Made by a program: the position numbers and the translations under genes. 39,232 nucleotides of DNA from a virus. The notes under the pieces are model-generated. The model had not been told where the DNA came from. It worked only from the letters and a program-made list of their open reading frames with translations, and ran no database searches. The DNA is taken from IMG/VR virus record IMGVR_UViG_3300044846_004907, positions 1 through 39,232 of that record. One strand, 5' to 3'. Positions within the stretch are counted from its first letter, which is position 1, and each line of letters begins with the position of its first letter. This document shows positions 31,378 through 39,232 of the stretch, one piece after another.

Positions 31378-31845
31378 TTATATATTAATTATTACAAAAT
31401 CTTTAGAATTAAATACATCACTTGTTACTGTGTATTCAACCCTAACTTTAGCGGTATATTCCTTAGTTCCTAATCCGGGTATACGATATATTCTACTATC
31501 CAAATTAGGGTCAGTGTTTAAATCGGCAGAATCAGTTTCCCCCAAGTTTTCAAGTGAATCAACAATAATATTAGTTATTTGTAAATTAGGAATATACTTT
31601 TCAACTGAATCTCTAATTTCACTTTCAATATCATTAAATGTTGGTCCGTCTAATGGCTCAAAAATATATTCATACAATCTAGTTCCAAAATCAGGTAAAA
31701 AATATCTTGACCCTTTTCTTGTTAATAGTAGATGTATTAAATTACTTTTTATTTCTTGATTTGGCTCGGTAGACAAATCTAAATAAGTTCCAGTTAAGGA
31801 ATCTTTAAAAGGAAAATTTATACCGTATGTAATACCGTTTGCCAT
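31378..31845 (-). CDS. 25: Baseplate wedge protein gp25-like
   Basis: 155 residues from ATG 31845 (MANGITYGINFPF). A TTG six bases earlier (31851) is also in frame, but the MANG start fits better. The GPW/gp25 signature is clear: LIHLLLTRKGSRYFLPDFGT followed by RLYEYIFEPL, matching the RKGSR..F.PEFG region of T4 gp25. The family has a lysozyme-like-fold history but acts as a structural wedge protein that contacts gp6 and the sheath at the inner baseplate. It is the first gene after the nrdA terminator, so it probably opens the structural transcription unit. Confidence 0.9.
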   Translation of the reverse strand: MANGITYGINFPFKDSLTGTYLDLSTEPNQEIKSNLIHLLLTRKGSRYFLPDFGTRLYEYIFEPLDGPTFNDIESEIRDSVEKYIPNLQITNIIVDSLENLGETDSADLNTDPNLDSRIYRIPGLGTKEYTAKVRVEYTVTSDVFNSKDFVIINI

Positions 31846-31890
31846 ATTCAATAAATATAATGTCGTGTTTTTTTCAGTAAATCATTATGA

Positions 31891-31917
31891 AATAAAAATC
31901 CCGACACAAGTCGGGAT
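31891..31917 (-). terminator. Rho-independent terminator after nrdA
   Basis: On the minus strand, ATCCCGAC-TTGT-GTCGGGAT forms a perfect 8-bp stem with a 4-base loop (31917-31898), followed at once by TTTTATTT. It starts 4 bases past the nrdA TAA. It is the only GC-rich hairpin plus T tract found in the gaps and it separates replication genes from structural genes. Confidence 0.9.
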
Positions 31918-31921
31918 AATT

Positions 31922-34354
31922 TTAAGATGAACATCCAAAACAATCAAAATCACTATTTTCAGGTTTTGGAGGTAAATTCATATAACTATAATCTACCTTT
32001 GGTGGTTCAGGTGTCGGATTTGGTTTGTTGATTTTTGATATGTCAACGGCTAAATGTTTTGCCCCTGTTGAGATTGCCTTTGTTCTAACATAATAGCAAA
32101 GTGTTTTCAATCCCTTTTCCCATCCATAAAAATGTGATGATGAAATCTTTGACAATGTTGGGTTACCCATATAGATGTTCATTGATTGTGATTGGTCAAT
32201 AAATGGTGCTCTGTCGGCCGCCATTTCAATCAATGACTTTTGTGAGATTTCCCAAATTGTTTTATACTTGTTAATCAAGTGTTCAATTCTTTTAACTTTT
32301 GAATTGTATTTCTTATCTTCTTGGTCAAGATAGTTGTTGAAGTTAATGTTTTGAATTGAACCTTCGCACATTATGATTTCATTCTTTAAGTCCTCACACC
32401 AAATTCCAATCTTTTCAAAGTCGTTAATTAAGTACTTGTTAACAATCATAATTTCGCCACCAACTACACGTCTGTTAAAGATTGCCGAGTGAGCTGGTTC
32501 AGTCATTTCGTATGAACCTGTAATCTTCGCCGAAGATGCTACAGGCATTTGAGCCGTGAATAATGAGTTACAAACACCATAATCTTTAACTTCTTCTTTT
32601 AATGAGTTCCAATCCCATCTTCCTGACAAATCACCTTCATTAAGTCCCCACATATCAAATTGGAATATTCCTTCTGACATCGGTGAACCATTAAAGAAAT
32701 CATATGGTTTATATTCTTCTGACTTACATAAACTACAACTTTCAGTAATTGCTGCAAAATAAATTGTTTCAAATATTTCTTTATTCAACTTACGAGCTTC
32801 ATCAGATGTGAAGATATAATCCATCAAATAGAATACATCTGCAAGCCCTTGTGTTCCAATTGCAATTGCTCTTTGTTCCAATCCACCCTTACGACCTTTT
32901 TCAGTTGAGTAGTTGTTGATATTAACAACTTTGTTTAATGCTCTTACAACTTTACGAGTTTCTTCATACAAACCTTTAAAATCAAACTCACCATCTTTCA
33001 CATAGTTCTTCAATACCATAGATGAAAGAGTACAGATAGCTGTTGTTTTCTCATCTGTATATTGGTAAATCTCGTTACAAAGATTTGATTGTTTGATTAC
33101 ACCAATGTTCTGATGATTTGTCTTTTTGTTAGCATTGTCTTTAGAACAAAGATATGGTACACCCGTTTCAATTTGAGATTCAATAATCTTGTTCCAAATT
33201 TCTTGAGCCTTAACTTTCTTACCGAGACCTAACTCAACCGCCTTATTATAGTTAGTTTCATACTCATCACCAAAAGACTCTTGTAATGGTTTGATACCCG
33301 CTTTAACGATATCATTAGGACAGAACAAATACCAATCGTCGTTATTCTTAACAGCATTCATAAAGTTGTCAGGAATCCAAAGTGCGGTGAATAAATCACG
33401 AGCTCTTAATTCCTCAGCACCTGTGTTCTTTTTAATATCCAATAAATCAAAGATATCTTTATGCCAAGGTTCCAAGTAAATTGCCGCAGAACCTGGTCTA
33501 CGTCCTTGTTGGTTAAAGAAACGAAGTGACTCGTTAACAATCTTCAAATACTTCAACAACCCTCCAGCGTATCCACCTGAAGATGTAATACGACTCTCCT
33601 TACTACGAATGTTAGACATTGATAATCCGATACCCGCAGCATCTGATGAATAGGTTGAGATGTCTCTCATAGTATTCAACAAACCTTCACGAGAATCTGA
33701 ATCGTTGTAATGAAGAACACAAGATGCCAATTGTGGAACCTTTGTTCCCGCATTAATCATAATTGGGGTCGCTGGAGATATTCTCTGACTTGACAATGCC
33801 CGATAGTATTCAACCGCTTCTTCAAATGTATTAGTAACCCAAAGAGCAACTCTCATATACATATGTTGAGGTCTTTCAACAACTTTACCACTTGGTAATT
33901 TCAACAAATACATTTCAGAAAGTGACCTCCAAGCAAAATAGTCAAAGTTATAATCATTATCGTGATTAATTACTTCGTCAATATTACTGGGTCCGTATGA
34001 TTCAACAATTTCCATTAATTCGTTACTTACAATACCATCAACATGTAAAGTATGCATAACGTTTGAGAAACTTGGGTCAGTTTCTTTGTGGTATGATGAA
34101 ATCGCAACTGATGATGCCAAACGAGAGTAATCATGGTGACTACCTGTAAAAGCCGCAGCAATTTCATAGATTAACTTATCCAAATCTTTGGTAGTAATAA
34201 CCCCTTCAGTTGGGACTGAAGTGATTACTTTAATAAAGATTTCATCGGAATTAACATTCAACCCTTTTGAGGCTCTTTTAATTCTTTGGTAAATTTTTTG
34301 TGGATTAAAGGACGCATCCTCCCCACCACGTTTTTTAATTCTTAATGACATCAT
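31922..34354 (-). CDS. nrdA: Ribonucleoside-diphosphate reductase large subunit (class Ia)
   Basis: 810 residues, ATG 34354 (a second ATG follows directly). It reduces ribonucleoside diphosphates to deoxy forms with NrdB. An N-terminal ATP-cone-like region (~1-95: KKRGGEDASFNPQKIYQRIK) suggests allosteric activity control. Expected residues are present: C212 (QLASCVLHYNDS) and C441 (TTAICTLSSM) as the active-site pair, N424-x-C426-x-E428 (NLCNEI) for radical chemistry, Y754-Y755 (TLCYYVRT) for radical transfer, and a C-terminal C805-x-x-C808 (DCFGCSS) redox pair. So it looks fully functional, with no intein or split. It lies 19 bp downstream of nrdB and ends at a strong terminator. Order B then A is the reverse of many bacterial operons. 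It supplies dNTPs for phage replication. Confidence 0.97.
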   Translation of the reverse strand: MMSLRIKKRGGEDASFNPQKIYQRIKRASKGLNVNSDEIFIKVITSVPTEGVITTKDLDKLIYEIAAAFTGSHHDYSRLASSVAISSYHKETDPSFSNVMHTLHVDGIVSNELMEIVESYGPSNIDEVINHDNDYNFDYFAWRSLSEMYLLKLPSGKVVERPQHMYMRVALWVTNTFEEAVEYYRALSSQRISPATPIMINAGTKVPQLASCVLHYNDSDSREGLLNTMRDISTYSSDAAGIGLSMSNIRSKESRITSSGGYAGGLLKYLKIVNESLRFFNQQGRRPGSAAIYLEPWHKDIFDLLDIKKNTGAEELRARDLFTALWIPDNFMNAVKNNDDWYLFCPNDIVKAGIKPLQESFGDEYETNYNKAVELGLGKKVKAQEIWNKIIESQIETGVPYLCSKDNANKKTNHQNIGVIKQSNLCNEIYQYTDEKTTAICTLSSMVLKNYVKDGEFDFKGLYEETRKVVRALNKVVNINNYSTEKGRKGGLEQRAIAIGTQGLADVFYLMDYIFTSDEARKLNKEIFETIYFAAITESCSLCKSEEYKPYDFFNGSPMSEGIFQFDMWGLNEGDLSGRWDWNSLKEEVKDYGVCNSLFTAQMPVASSAKITGSYEMTEPAHSAIFNRRVVGGEIMIVNKYLINDFEKIGIWCEDLKNEIIMCEGSIQNINFNNYLDQEDKKYNSKVKRIEHLINKYKTIWEISQKSLIEMAADRAPFIDQSQSMNIYMGNPTLSKISSSHFYGWEKGLKTLCYYVRTKAISTGAKHLAVDISKINKPNPTPEPPKVDYSYMNLPPKPENSDFDCFGCSS

Positions 34355-34373
34355 AGTTTATAAAGATAGTAAA

Positions 34374-35321
34374 TTAAAAGTCATCAGTAAAGGAGAGGGT
34401 CTCATTTAACTTTGCTTTTTGATATTCAACTGTTCTAGATTCAAAGAAATTACCTTTTGTTTCAACGGCAATTTGCTCCATAAATTTAAATGGTTGTTCA
34501 ACATTAAATTGTTTTTTACATCCCATTTTAACAAGTAGGCCATCTACCACAAATTCCAAATATTGTTTCATCAAATTTTGATTCATTCCAATAAGAGATA
34601 CCGGTAATGATTCTGTGATAAATTCTTTTTCAATTTCAAGTGCTGACAATAGAATTTCTTTAATTCTTTTTTCACTTGGTTTATCTTCAACGTGGTTATT
34701 TAATAAGTGAATTGCAAAGTCACAATGCAAGTTTTCATCTTTAAAAATTAAAGAATTGGCATTACACAAACCTTGCATAATACCACGTGACTTTAACCAA
34801 AAGATTGAACAAAATGAGCCTGAGAAGAAAATACCTTCAACCGCCGCAAAGGCCACCAATCTTTCTTGGAAAGACGCATTTTCAATCCAATCCAAAGCCC
34901 ATTTAGCTTTCTTTTGGACTGCTGGTAGATTATCCAATGCTGTGAAACACTTTTGCTTTTCTTCTTCATTTGAAACATAAGTGTCAATCAATAACGAATA
35001 CATCAAACTATGAATGTTCTCCATAGCAAGTTGCATCCCGTAGAAAAATTTAGCTTCAGGGTATTGTACTTCACGGTAGAAATTTTCTGCCAAATTTTCA
35101 TTTACAATACCATCGGAAGCTGCAAAAAATGAAAGAATATTTTTAACAAAATATTGTTCGTTTTCTGATAAATTTTCCCAATCTCTAATATCACCACTCA
35201 AATCAATCTCTTCAGCCGTCCAAAACGCAGCTTGGTGCATTTTATAAAATTCCCATATATCATTATATTGAATTGGGAATATTACAAATCGGTTTGGGTT
35301 TTCTACTAATATTTTTTCCAT
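34374..35321 (-). CDS. nrdB: Ribonucleoside-diphosphate reductase small subunit (class Ia)
   Basis: 315 residues, ATG 35321. The diiron-tyrosyl radical set is complete: D40 (EEIDLSGD), E101-x-x-H104-x-x-x-Y108 ([10 protein letters not shown], where Y108 is the radical tyrosine), E162 (AVEGIFFSG), and E196-x-x-H199 ([10 protein letters not shown]). The C-terminal tail FTDDF is acidic and aromatic like tails that dock to the large subunit. Length is a little short of cellular R2 proteins (about 350-375), mainly at the N-terminus. It sits between the helicase and nrdA in a compact run. Because Y108 is present, this is class Ia-type and not the Tyr-less class Ic. Confidence 0.97.
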   Translation of the reverse strand: MEKILVENPNRFVIFPIQYNDIWEFYKMHQAAFWTAEEIDLSGDIRDWENLSENEQYFVKNILSFFAASDGIVNENLAENFYREVQYPEAKFFYGMQLAMENIHSLMYSLLIDTYVSNEEEKQKCFTALDNLPAVQKKAKWALDWIENASFQERLVAFAAVEGIFFSGSFCSIFWLKSRGIMQGLCNANSLIFKDENLHCDFAIHLLNNHVEDKPSEKRIKEILLSALEIEKEFITESLPVSLIGMNQNLMKQYLEFVVDGLLVKMGCKKQFNVEQPFKFMEQIAVETKGNFFESRTVEYQKAKLNETLSFTDDF

Positions 35322-35347
35322 AATTTAATCTTGTTGTGTTTTAATAA

Positions 35348-36718
35348 TTATACTTGTTGTTGTTTTCTTTTTTCCATAATTTCTTTAATTCTATTCTTAT
35401 TTCTTTCTTCTTTTTGTTCTTCAAGACCTAAGAATGTTGTGGTACTTTCAGTATCAATTTCTAACATTTCGTTGTTGAACTTACAGTTTTCAAATACTAC
35501 CCCATCTTTACCAATACGTGATTTTGTAATTGCAATTGTCGCCAAATTTAATTCTTTTTGTTGTAGTGATTTCGCAACCGTTATAATTACGTGCCCTACT
35601 TGTGCTTTCTTAATAGAACCACCCATTTGGTCAGTAGTTACAACATCGGATGAAATAGAACTTCTGTTACCTTGTGTTGCCGTCCATCCTGCAATATCCA
35701 ATTCATGACACATTGCTTCAAAAGCCCTCATCACAGAACCTTCAGATTTCCATTCATCTTCCAACGCCTTTTCAGGTGTTACACAATCAATATAATCCAA
35801 AATCAATACATCAATCTTTGTCCCATCTGCAACCATCTTACGAATTTGATTTTTAATCTGACCCATAGTCATTGTGTCTGATGGTAACTTTTTAAGTATC
35901 AACTTGTTTGGCATAGTAGTTTTAATTTCTTCAATCTTTTTAAATACTACATCTTTGTGATTACTTAAATCATCAGGTGCAATTCCTGTCCAACATGTAA
36001 AATGTTTTCTTTGGATAACCTTTTTGTTGTCTTCAAAAAATATCTGTAATACATTAAACCCAAGATTAAATGCGTGGTTAGCAATCTTAGTTGTTAGGGT
36101 TGATTTACCAACACCTGTTGGTGCGAGTATCACACCGATTTCCCCTTTCGCCAGTCCACCTTTAAGTAAGTTGTCAATACCAGGTATCCCCATAGGTATT
36201 GGGTGTCTGTAATCCTCTGCAAGTACGTCATCTAAATCTTCAAACACTTCACCAGTTCCTCTATCAACATTACCAACTTGTAATGCTTCACGAACCATTT
36301 CTTCCAAAGTGTCATAGTTTTCAAATTCTCCGTGGTCAATAATCTTTTTTGCCTTGTCCATCACTTTCTGTAACTCTTGTTGTTTACAGAACTTTAAAGC
36401 CTTTTCCTGAACGAATAGACATCCACTATCATCAATATTCTTGATGTCAGAAATTGTGTCAAGAGTTATCTTTAACAATAACTCTTGAGCAATTTCACTT
36501 TTTGCAACTTGGGTTAAGGTATCAAAACTTGGCGAATGCTCAAACTTTTGATAGTATTCCTTAATCATTTGAACGATAAGTTTAAAGTATTTGTTTTCAA
36601 AATAGGATGGTTCTAAAACACCGATGATGGAATGGGCAAAATCTTTGTCAACGATAAGCTGATTTAATAATTGTAACTGAAATTCGTTACCCAAGTATTC
36701 AAAATTTTTGTCCGCCAT
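35348..36718 (-). CDS. 41: Replicative DNA helicase, DnaB/gp41-like
   Basis: 456 residues, ATG 36718, close to T4 gp41 (475). An N-terminal domain (~1-150) resembles the DnaB primase-interacting region. The RecA-like motor follows: Walker A at 199-206 (APTGVGKS, with Ala for the first Gly), Walker B at ~303-308 (VLILDYID) and a sensor-like TATQGNRSS near 350 followed by SRIGKDG. It drives 5'-3' unwinding at the fork as a hexamer with primase. It is one of few genes here with a clear purine-rich ribosome-binding stretch (AAAAGGAAAT before ATG). Neighbours are an unknown 150-residue gene upstream and nrdB downstream. A gp41-type helicase fits better than a host DnaB because of its size and T4-type neighbours. 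Confidence 0.92.
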   Translation of the reverse strand: MADKNFEYLGNEFQLQLLNQLIVDKDFAHSIIGVLEPSYFENKYFKLIVQMIKEYYQKFEHSPSFDTLTQVAKSEIAQELLLKITLDTISDIKNIDDSGCLFVQEKALKFCKQQELQKVMDKAKKIIDHGEFENYDTLEEMVREALQVGNVDRGTGEVFEDLDDVLAEDYRHPIPMGIPGIDNLLKGGLAKGEIGVILAPTGVGKSTLTTKIANHAFNLGFNVLQIFFEDNKKVIQRKHFTCWTGIAPDDLSNHKDVVFKKIEEIKTTMPNKLILKKLPSDTMTMGQIKNQIRKMVADGTKIDVLILDYIDCVTPEKALEDEWKSEGSVMRAFEAMCHELDIAGWTATQGNRSSISSDVVTTDQMGGSIKKAQVGHVIITVAKSLQQKELNLATIAITKSRIGKDGVVFENCKFNNEMLEIDTESTTTFLGLEEQKEERNKNRIKEIMEKRKQQQV

Positions 36719-36741
36719 ATTTCCTTTTTAATTAAATATCT
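36719..36741 (-). promoter_or_regulatory. Shine-Dalgarno-bearing leader of helicase gene
   Basis: The minus strand reads AATTAAAAAGGAAATATG into the helicase start. AAAAGGA is a usable ribosome-binding stretch about 4 bases before ATG, in contrast to the AT-only leaders of most other genes here. Confidence 0.5.
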
Positions 36742-37194
36742 TTAAACAAGGGAGTAACCCATCAAATTGTAAGTTAAATTTTTTGACGAAAAAGTTTCAG
36801 TCAAAGAAGACAAAATATTTTTCAAATACGGTCTGATATCAACAGTATATCTAATTTTTGGCGGGTATGGTTTTGCATCAAAAACTTGATGGAATACTAT
36901 GTTATCTCCGTTTTTAATGTAGATGTTAAAGTATTCAGGTCCATCAGTGAATGAAGTATTTAATACTTCAGGGTCTTCCATGATTTGGTACTGATTATCC
37001 AACATATAAACCACACTTTTCATTTTAAAGTCGTAGTTCATTTGGTTTACAAATGAATCAATTAAATCTAATAACTCAACAGATTTATGAGCCCTTGGAT
37101 TAAATCCTTTCACATTAAAAAATCTTTGAACAATAAAATTGTTGTTCACCGTCATCAGAAACTCAAGTTTCGTAATGTCTTGTTGTTCTTTCAT
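36742..37194 (-). CDS. Conserved-looking protein between nuclease and helicase genes
   Basis: 150 residues, ATG 37194 (MKEQQDITKLEFLMTVNNNF), 5 bp after the nuclease stop. No enzymatic motif is visible. Segments include VQRFFNVKGFNPRAHKSVEL, YFNIYIKNGDNIVFHQVF and PPKIRYTVDIRPYLKNILSS. It is soluble, mixed alpha/beta in appearance. T4 places the helicase loader gene 59 close to rnh, so a helicase-associated role is possible by position. The length (150 against 217) and the sequence do not let me call it gp59. Function unknown. Confidence 0.8.
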   Translation of the reverse strand: MKEQQDITKLEFLMTVNNNFIVQRFFNVKGFNPRAHKSVELLDLIDSFVNQMNYDFKMKSVVYMLDNQYQIMEDPEVLNTSFTDGPEYFNIYIKNGDNIVFHQVFDAKPYPPKIRYTVDIRPYLKNILSSLTETFSSKNLTYNLMGYSLV

Positions 37195-37199
37195 AATTT

Positions 37200-38201
37200 T
37201 TAGTTTTTACTTTTTGTTTTTTCTTTTCTTGTTAATTTCATAAATGGTTTTAAAAAATATGTCCATGAATCATCACCTTTTGGTAGGTACTTGAATAGTC
37301 CATCATCAACCATATATCGGATTACATTCTTATAACTTCTACCTTCGGTTTCTAATGTTTCATTGACAATTTGACTAATTTCTTCTTTGTCTTCGTCTTT
37401 CAATAATGGATTAGATAAATCCACAATCTGTTCATTAACTACATAAAATTCGTTTTCAAAAATACCTGACTTTGTTTTTCCTGTTAGTAAATTCTTCAGT
37501 GTCTGATTATCCTTTTGTTCTTTCAAAAGTTCTTCAGCCCTTGTTAAAATATCGGTGTAAGATACGGGTTTTTCAAGTATCTCAGGAAAAAATTTAACTA
37601 ATGTTTTTTCACCCAAAAGGTAAATCCCTTCAATATTATCACTTTTGTCACCAGTCATAATTTTTAATGTCTTAACATTATAGTGAGGAAATGAAAAGTC
37701 ATCAAATTTAATAGTGTCACCATTTTTAAAAGTACTTTTTAATGATGGCGAATATACAGATACTTTTTCAGAAATCAGTTGTGTTAAATCTCTATCTGAA
37801 GAAAAAATTAATTTATCTTCATTTTCAGAAACCTGACAATAGTAAGCAATCAAATCATCAGCTTCTCTTCCTGAGATTTCAATCTGTCTTACATAGATTT
37901 CTTCAAGATATTGTTTAATACGATTTTTTTGCCTTAGGTAGGACATGAAGATTGCGTCCTCCATAACTAATTTTCGGTTTTGTTTGTATTTGGGGTAAAG
38001 AACTCCACGAATACTTGTGGAGTCTTCACCATCCCAAAATACAACTACCTTATCAAAATTTTGTTCATCAATAAACTTTCGTAAAGTATTAATGAAGTGA
38101 TAAATTGCTCCGATATGCTCCCCGTTGTGAAAGTAATCTTTCACCCCATGAAATCCAATCTTCATCAAATTATTCCCGTCAACAAGGAGAGTTCTTTTCA
38201 C
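37200..38201 (-). CDS. rnh: 5'-3' exonuclease / flap nuclease, T4 RNase H-like
   Basis: 333 residues, GTG start at 38201 (only start between the upstream stop at 38208-38210 and the conserved N-terminus). The FEN/PIN acidic cluster is visible: D8 (LLVDGNNL), D57 (VVFWDGED), D115-D116 (GREADDLIAY), D136 and D138 (SSDRDLTQL), D185 and D188 (TGDKSDNIEGI). The last segment starts the helix-hairpin-helix part typical of the family. T4 RNase H (305 residues) removes RNA primers and short DNA flaps from Okazaki fragments. The position between uvsX and the helicase gene supports a replication role. A basic C-terminal tail ends the protein (KLTRKEKTKSKN). Other 5'-exonucleases of this fold cannot be fully excluded. 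Confidence 0.9.
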   Translation of the reverse strand: MKRTLLVDGNNLMKIGFHGVKDYFHNGEHIGAIYHFINTLRKFIDEQNFDKVVVFWDGEDSTSIRGVLYPKYKQNRKLVMEDAIFMSYLRQKNRIKQYLEEIYVRQIEISGREADDLIAYYCQVSENEDKLIFSSDRDLTQLISEKVSVYSPSLKSTFKNGDTIKFDDFSFPHYNVKTLKIMTGDKSDNIEGIYLLGEKTLVKFFPEILEKPVSYTDILTRAEELLKEQKDNQTLKNLLTGKTKSGIFENEFYVVNEQIVDLSNPLLKDEDKEEISQIVNETLETEGRSYKNVIRYMVDDGLFKYLPKGDDSWTYFLKPFMKLTRKEKTKSKN

Positions 38202-38211
38202 AAAGAATTAA

Positions 38212-39210
38212 TTAAAATGGTTCGTTTTCGTTTTCAAATGATTCTTCAGATTCATCAAGGACTATTTCACCAGTACCTGAAAGAATGGCGTTCCAATATT
38301 GTGAATATTGTTTTTTGTATTCTTCTAAAGCTTCTTTAGTATCTGAAATATATCCTTGTGGTGTTGCAATAATCTTACCATCTTTATATCCCAATCCGTT
38401 AATATGGTTCTTTAAAACCGATATTTTAGTTCGGATAGCGTAAGATACCGTCCTACCATTTTTAGTTGCAGTAATGTGATTAATACCAGCATTTTTTTGA
38501 TTTCCGAACAAGAATACAAGAGCGGATGCTAACCAAAGGGCTTCACCACCTTTTGCTTTAATTTGTGGTTGTCCAAATGGATTGTCAGGTAATTCAACCC
38601 AAGGCTGATTAACAACAACCATAGTATTATAATATGGGTAATCTTCTTTTTTAGATTTAGTAATACGAGCATGAATACCCATACCAATTTTATCTGCCAA
38701 AGTAGATGCGTTATGTTGTTTACCACCTTTACCATCAAATGTCATCTTACAAGGAATAGAACCAACTGAATCCCACAATATACAAAGTGAGTATGGGATG
38801 TTTCCTTTTTCTTGTTCATCTAATAACTCATTGATGTAATCAGTTACTTGTTCAATGTAATCAAAATTATCATTAAAGATGAAATTACCATCCCATTCAC
38901 CGTTTGTCATTTCAGCTTGGAGTCCTAACTCCACGGCGTGTTCCCACGACCATTTCTTTTCAGTAATAATGAAAACGGGTAAATGCCCCTTCTTCTGAGC
39001 CGAAACAGCGGCTTTAACCAAAGCTGTGGTTTTAGAAGAGTTTGAATGGCCGAGGAACATATTGATGTTACCCAAAGCAGGACCAGGTAAACCACAAGCA
39101 CTATGAAAAGCTTCGTCGACTTCATAGAACTCCGTATCCTTGTACTTAGTTTTTGTAGAATATTTGTTTTTGATTGCATCAAGAGAAAATTCTTTTTTCT
39201 TTATTGCCAT
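38212..39210 (-). CDS. uvsX: RecA-like recombinase, UvsX type
   Basis: 332 residues, ATG 39210 (MAIKKKEFSLDAIKNKYS). A single RecA-like core: Walker A at 54-61 (GHSNSSKT), where Ser replaces the usual Gly before Lys, as T4 UvsX also departs from the consensus (GPSKSFKS). Walker B is at ~143-147 (CILWDSVGSIP), a conserved PVFIITEKKWSWEHA strand-helix lies at ~78-92, and VVVNQPW near residue 200 could be the sensor region. The C-terminal tail is acidic (LDESEESFENENEPF), like the regulatory tails of RecA/UvsX. It would form filaments on ssDNA for recombination-dependent replication and repair. It is the first complete gene from the right edge; 22 bases beyond it hold no visible promoter. Confidence 0.93.
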   Translation of the reverse strand: MAIKKKEFSLDAIKNKYSTKTKYKDTEFYEVDEAFHSACGLPGPALGNINMFLGHSNSSKTTALVKAAVSAQKKGHLPVFIITEKKWSWEHAVELGLQAEMTNGEWDGNFIFNDNFDYIEQVTDYINELLDEQEKGNIPYSLCILWDSVGSIPCKMTFDGKGGKQHNASTLADKIGMGIHARITKSKKEDYPYYNTMVVVNQPWVELPDNPFGQPQIKAKGGEALWLASALVFLFGNQKNAGINHITATKNGRTVSYAIRTKISVLKNHINGLGYKDGKIIATPQGYISDTKEALEEYKKQYSQYWNAILSGTGEIVLDESEESFENENEPF

Positions 39211-39232
39211 AAGTGTCTATGCGTTTAAATTG

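Noticed and set aside
31846-31851. TTG 31851 as start of the gp25-like gene
   Set aside because: ATG 31845 two codons later gives a MANG start and avoids placing the start within the TATTTAT motif.
36742-37194. Calling the 150-residue gene a gp59 helicase loader
   Set aside because: Only position supports it; length and visible sequence do not match what I know of gp59.

Overview
This window looks like part of a large, AT-rich, contractile-tailed bacteriophage genome of the T4-like type. Every gene I can support lies on the minus strand, so the window reads right to left in transcription order. The phage assignment rests on recognisable T4-type proteins: a UvsX-like recombinase, an RNase H/FEN-like 5' nuclease, a gp41/DnaB-like helicase, class Ia ribonucleotide reductase (NrdA and NrdB), and the adjacent baseplate wedge proteins gp25 and gp6. 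A Bacteroidota host is inferred, not shown. The clues are SprB-type adhesin repeats in a tail protein, AT-rich leaders mostly without Shine-Dalgarno sequences, and low GC.

Layout in transcription order. (1) 39210-31922, replication and nucleotide metabolism: uvsX, rnh-like nuclease, a 150-residue unknown, helicase, nrdB, nrdA, closed by a clear intrinsic terminator at 31891-31917. (2) 31845-29535, baseplate core: gp25 and gp6. (3) 29480-16248, baseplate or tail genes of unusual size. They comprise a 1855-residue protein with an internal membrane-like hairpin, proteins of 639, 257, 362 (PKD-like) and 301 residues, and a 981-residue protein with a gpI-like core. Most are joined by 1-14 bp overlaps or 1-4 bp gaps. 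(4) 16248-1, adhesion genes: a 741-residue SprB-repeat protein, a 1308-residue protein with about 1000 residues of Thr/Pro/Asn/Gln-rich stalk, and a giant collagen-like fibre that runs off the left edge.

The fibre is the main item. One reading frame, complement(<1..10037), is open for at least 3345 codons with no stop in the window. It has an N-terminal domain, seven Gly-X-Y blocks (about 1760 residues in all), five copies of a ~92-residue module and three copies of a second module between the blocks, and at least two tandem GGxxN-repeat (YadA-head-like) domains joined by a poly-glycine hinge. The plus-strand 'VPDVPEVP' frames and minus-strand 'HQVHQ' frames over this region are shadows of the repeat.

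Reading the parts together: the phage appears to make its own DNA replication, recombination and dNTP supply enzymes, then builds a baseplate carrying several very long surface-display proteins. Their repeats (collagen, SprB, mucin-like Thr/Pro, YadA-like head) resemble bacterial adhesins. I infer an elaborate host-capture apparatus. No tRNA, CRISPR array, transposon or integrase was found, and no stretch over 300 bases lacks a gene.
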